DNA of 6,449 nt from Bathymodiolus azoricus thioautotrophic gill symbiont (GTDB taxonomy: Bacteria; Pseudomonadota; Gammaproteobacteria; PS1; Pseudothioglobaceae): assembly GCF_001298715.1 (NCBI RefSeq), contig NZ_CDSC02000335.1:1-6449 (forward strand), in the 5' to 3' direction. Below the pieces are notes generated by a model. It saw nothing but the letters and a program-made list of their open reading frames with translations. It was not told where the DNA came from and did not search any database. This document shows, one piece after another, positions 6,292 to 6,449 of this stretch. The stretch's first letter is position 1; the number at the start of each line of letters is the position of its first letter. The translations under genes were made by a program, and so were the position numbers.

Positions 6292-6449
6292 TAAAGTTTT
6301 TTCATTTTACCTTTGTCGTCATTAGCGCTCTGTTCCCTATAGGACACCCTACAAAGCTCCAGCACAATTGATGAAATACACAAAACAGCACTTGCTTTTA
6401 ACAAGGGCCTATAAATTAATACAATAGAGCTAAAACACCATTTAAAAAT
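6292..6449. other. Unassigned region upstream of the Pho promoter
   Basis: No recognisable gene is present. On the minus strand one frame stays open from the right edge to a TAA at 6262-6264 (about 62 codons), but it runs through the Pho box and shows no family resemblance. On the plus strand, ATG at 6285 gives a 28-codon frame starting MTIKFFHFTFVVISALFPIG, which looks like a signal peptide. A neighbouring frame at 6343-6414 reads DTLQSSSTIDEIHKTALAFN and then three more residues before a stop. These two could be pieces of a decayed divergent gene. No PstS-like sequence is seen here. Confidence 0.35.

Noticed and set aside
5978..6315. 12-bp direct repeat ATTTTACCTTTG at 5978-5989 and 6304-6315
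   Set aside because: It is short, AT-rich and unrelated to the ends of the mobile element, so it is most likely chance.
6371..6427. Small plus-strand frame MKYTKQHLLLTRAYKLIQ
   Set aside because: It has 18 codons, no Shine-Dalgarno and no known match. It overlaps the alternative decayed-gene reading.
6262..6449. Minus-strand open frame of about 62 codons entering from the right edge
   Set aside because: It reads through the Pho box, has no recognisable motif and an odd composition, and resembles no PstS C terminus. It is probably an accidental open frame.

Overview
This window is a phosphate-starvation (Pho) locus from an AT-rich proteobacterium. Six genes lie on the minus strand, reading right to left as pstC-pstA-pstB-phoU-phoB-phoR, with phoR running off the left edge. 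The protein sequences look gammaproteobacterial: PhoU, PhoB and PhoR resemble their E. coli counterparts along their length. PstC and PstA carry the long N-terminal extensions seen in many marine and alpha/gammaproteobacteria. The low GC content and compact layout would suit a marine sulfur-oxidiser or symbiont of the SUP05/Thioglobus type, but that placement is only a guess.

Layout. Positions 1-1036: phoR, sensor kinase, 3' end missing, with an apparent one-base frameshift near position 41-44. Positions 1033-1737: phoB, response regulator, sharing an ATGA stop/start with phoR. Positions 1747-2427: phoU. Positions 2445-3275: pstB ATPase. Positions 3282-4562: pstA permease. Positions 4555-5931: pstC permease, overlapping pstA by 8 bases. 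All junctions are 17 bases or shorter, so the six genes very probably form one transcription unit. Positions 5932-6449 hold no convincing gene. This region contains the pst leader, a 187-bp palindromic MITE-like element (6058-6244) flanked by a 5-bp direct repeat, and a near-perfect PhoB box (6274-6291) with a properly spaced -10 hexamer (6258-6263). The rest, to the right edge, is unassigned.

How it works together. PstC and PstA form the inner-membrane channel and PstB powers it. PhoU links transporter state to PhoR, and PhoR phosphorylates PhoB. PhoB-P should bind the box at 6274-6291 and activate the whole operon, giving a positive feedback loop on both uptake and sensing. No phosphate-binding protein gene (pstS) is present in the window, so it must lie elsewhere.

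The two most notable points are the insertion and the frameshift. The MITE-like element sits immediately downstream of the predicted transcription start, so the pst mRNA would begin with a long foldable leader. The phoR frameshift falls inside a perfect 6-bp-arm inverted repeat, which suggests a quasipalindrome-type mutation or a sequencing error.
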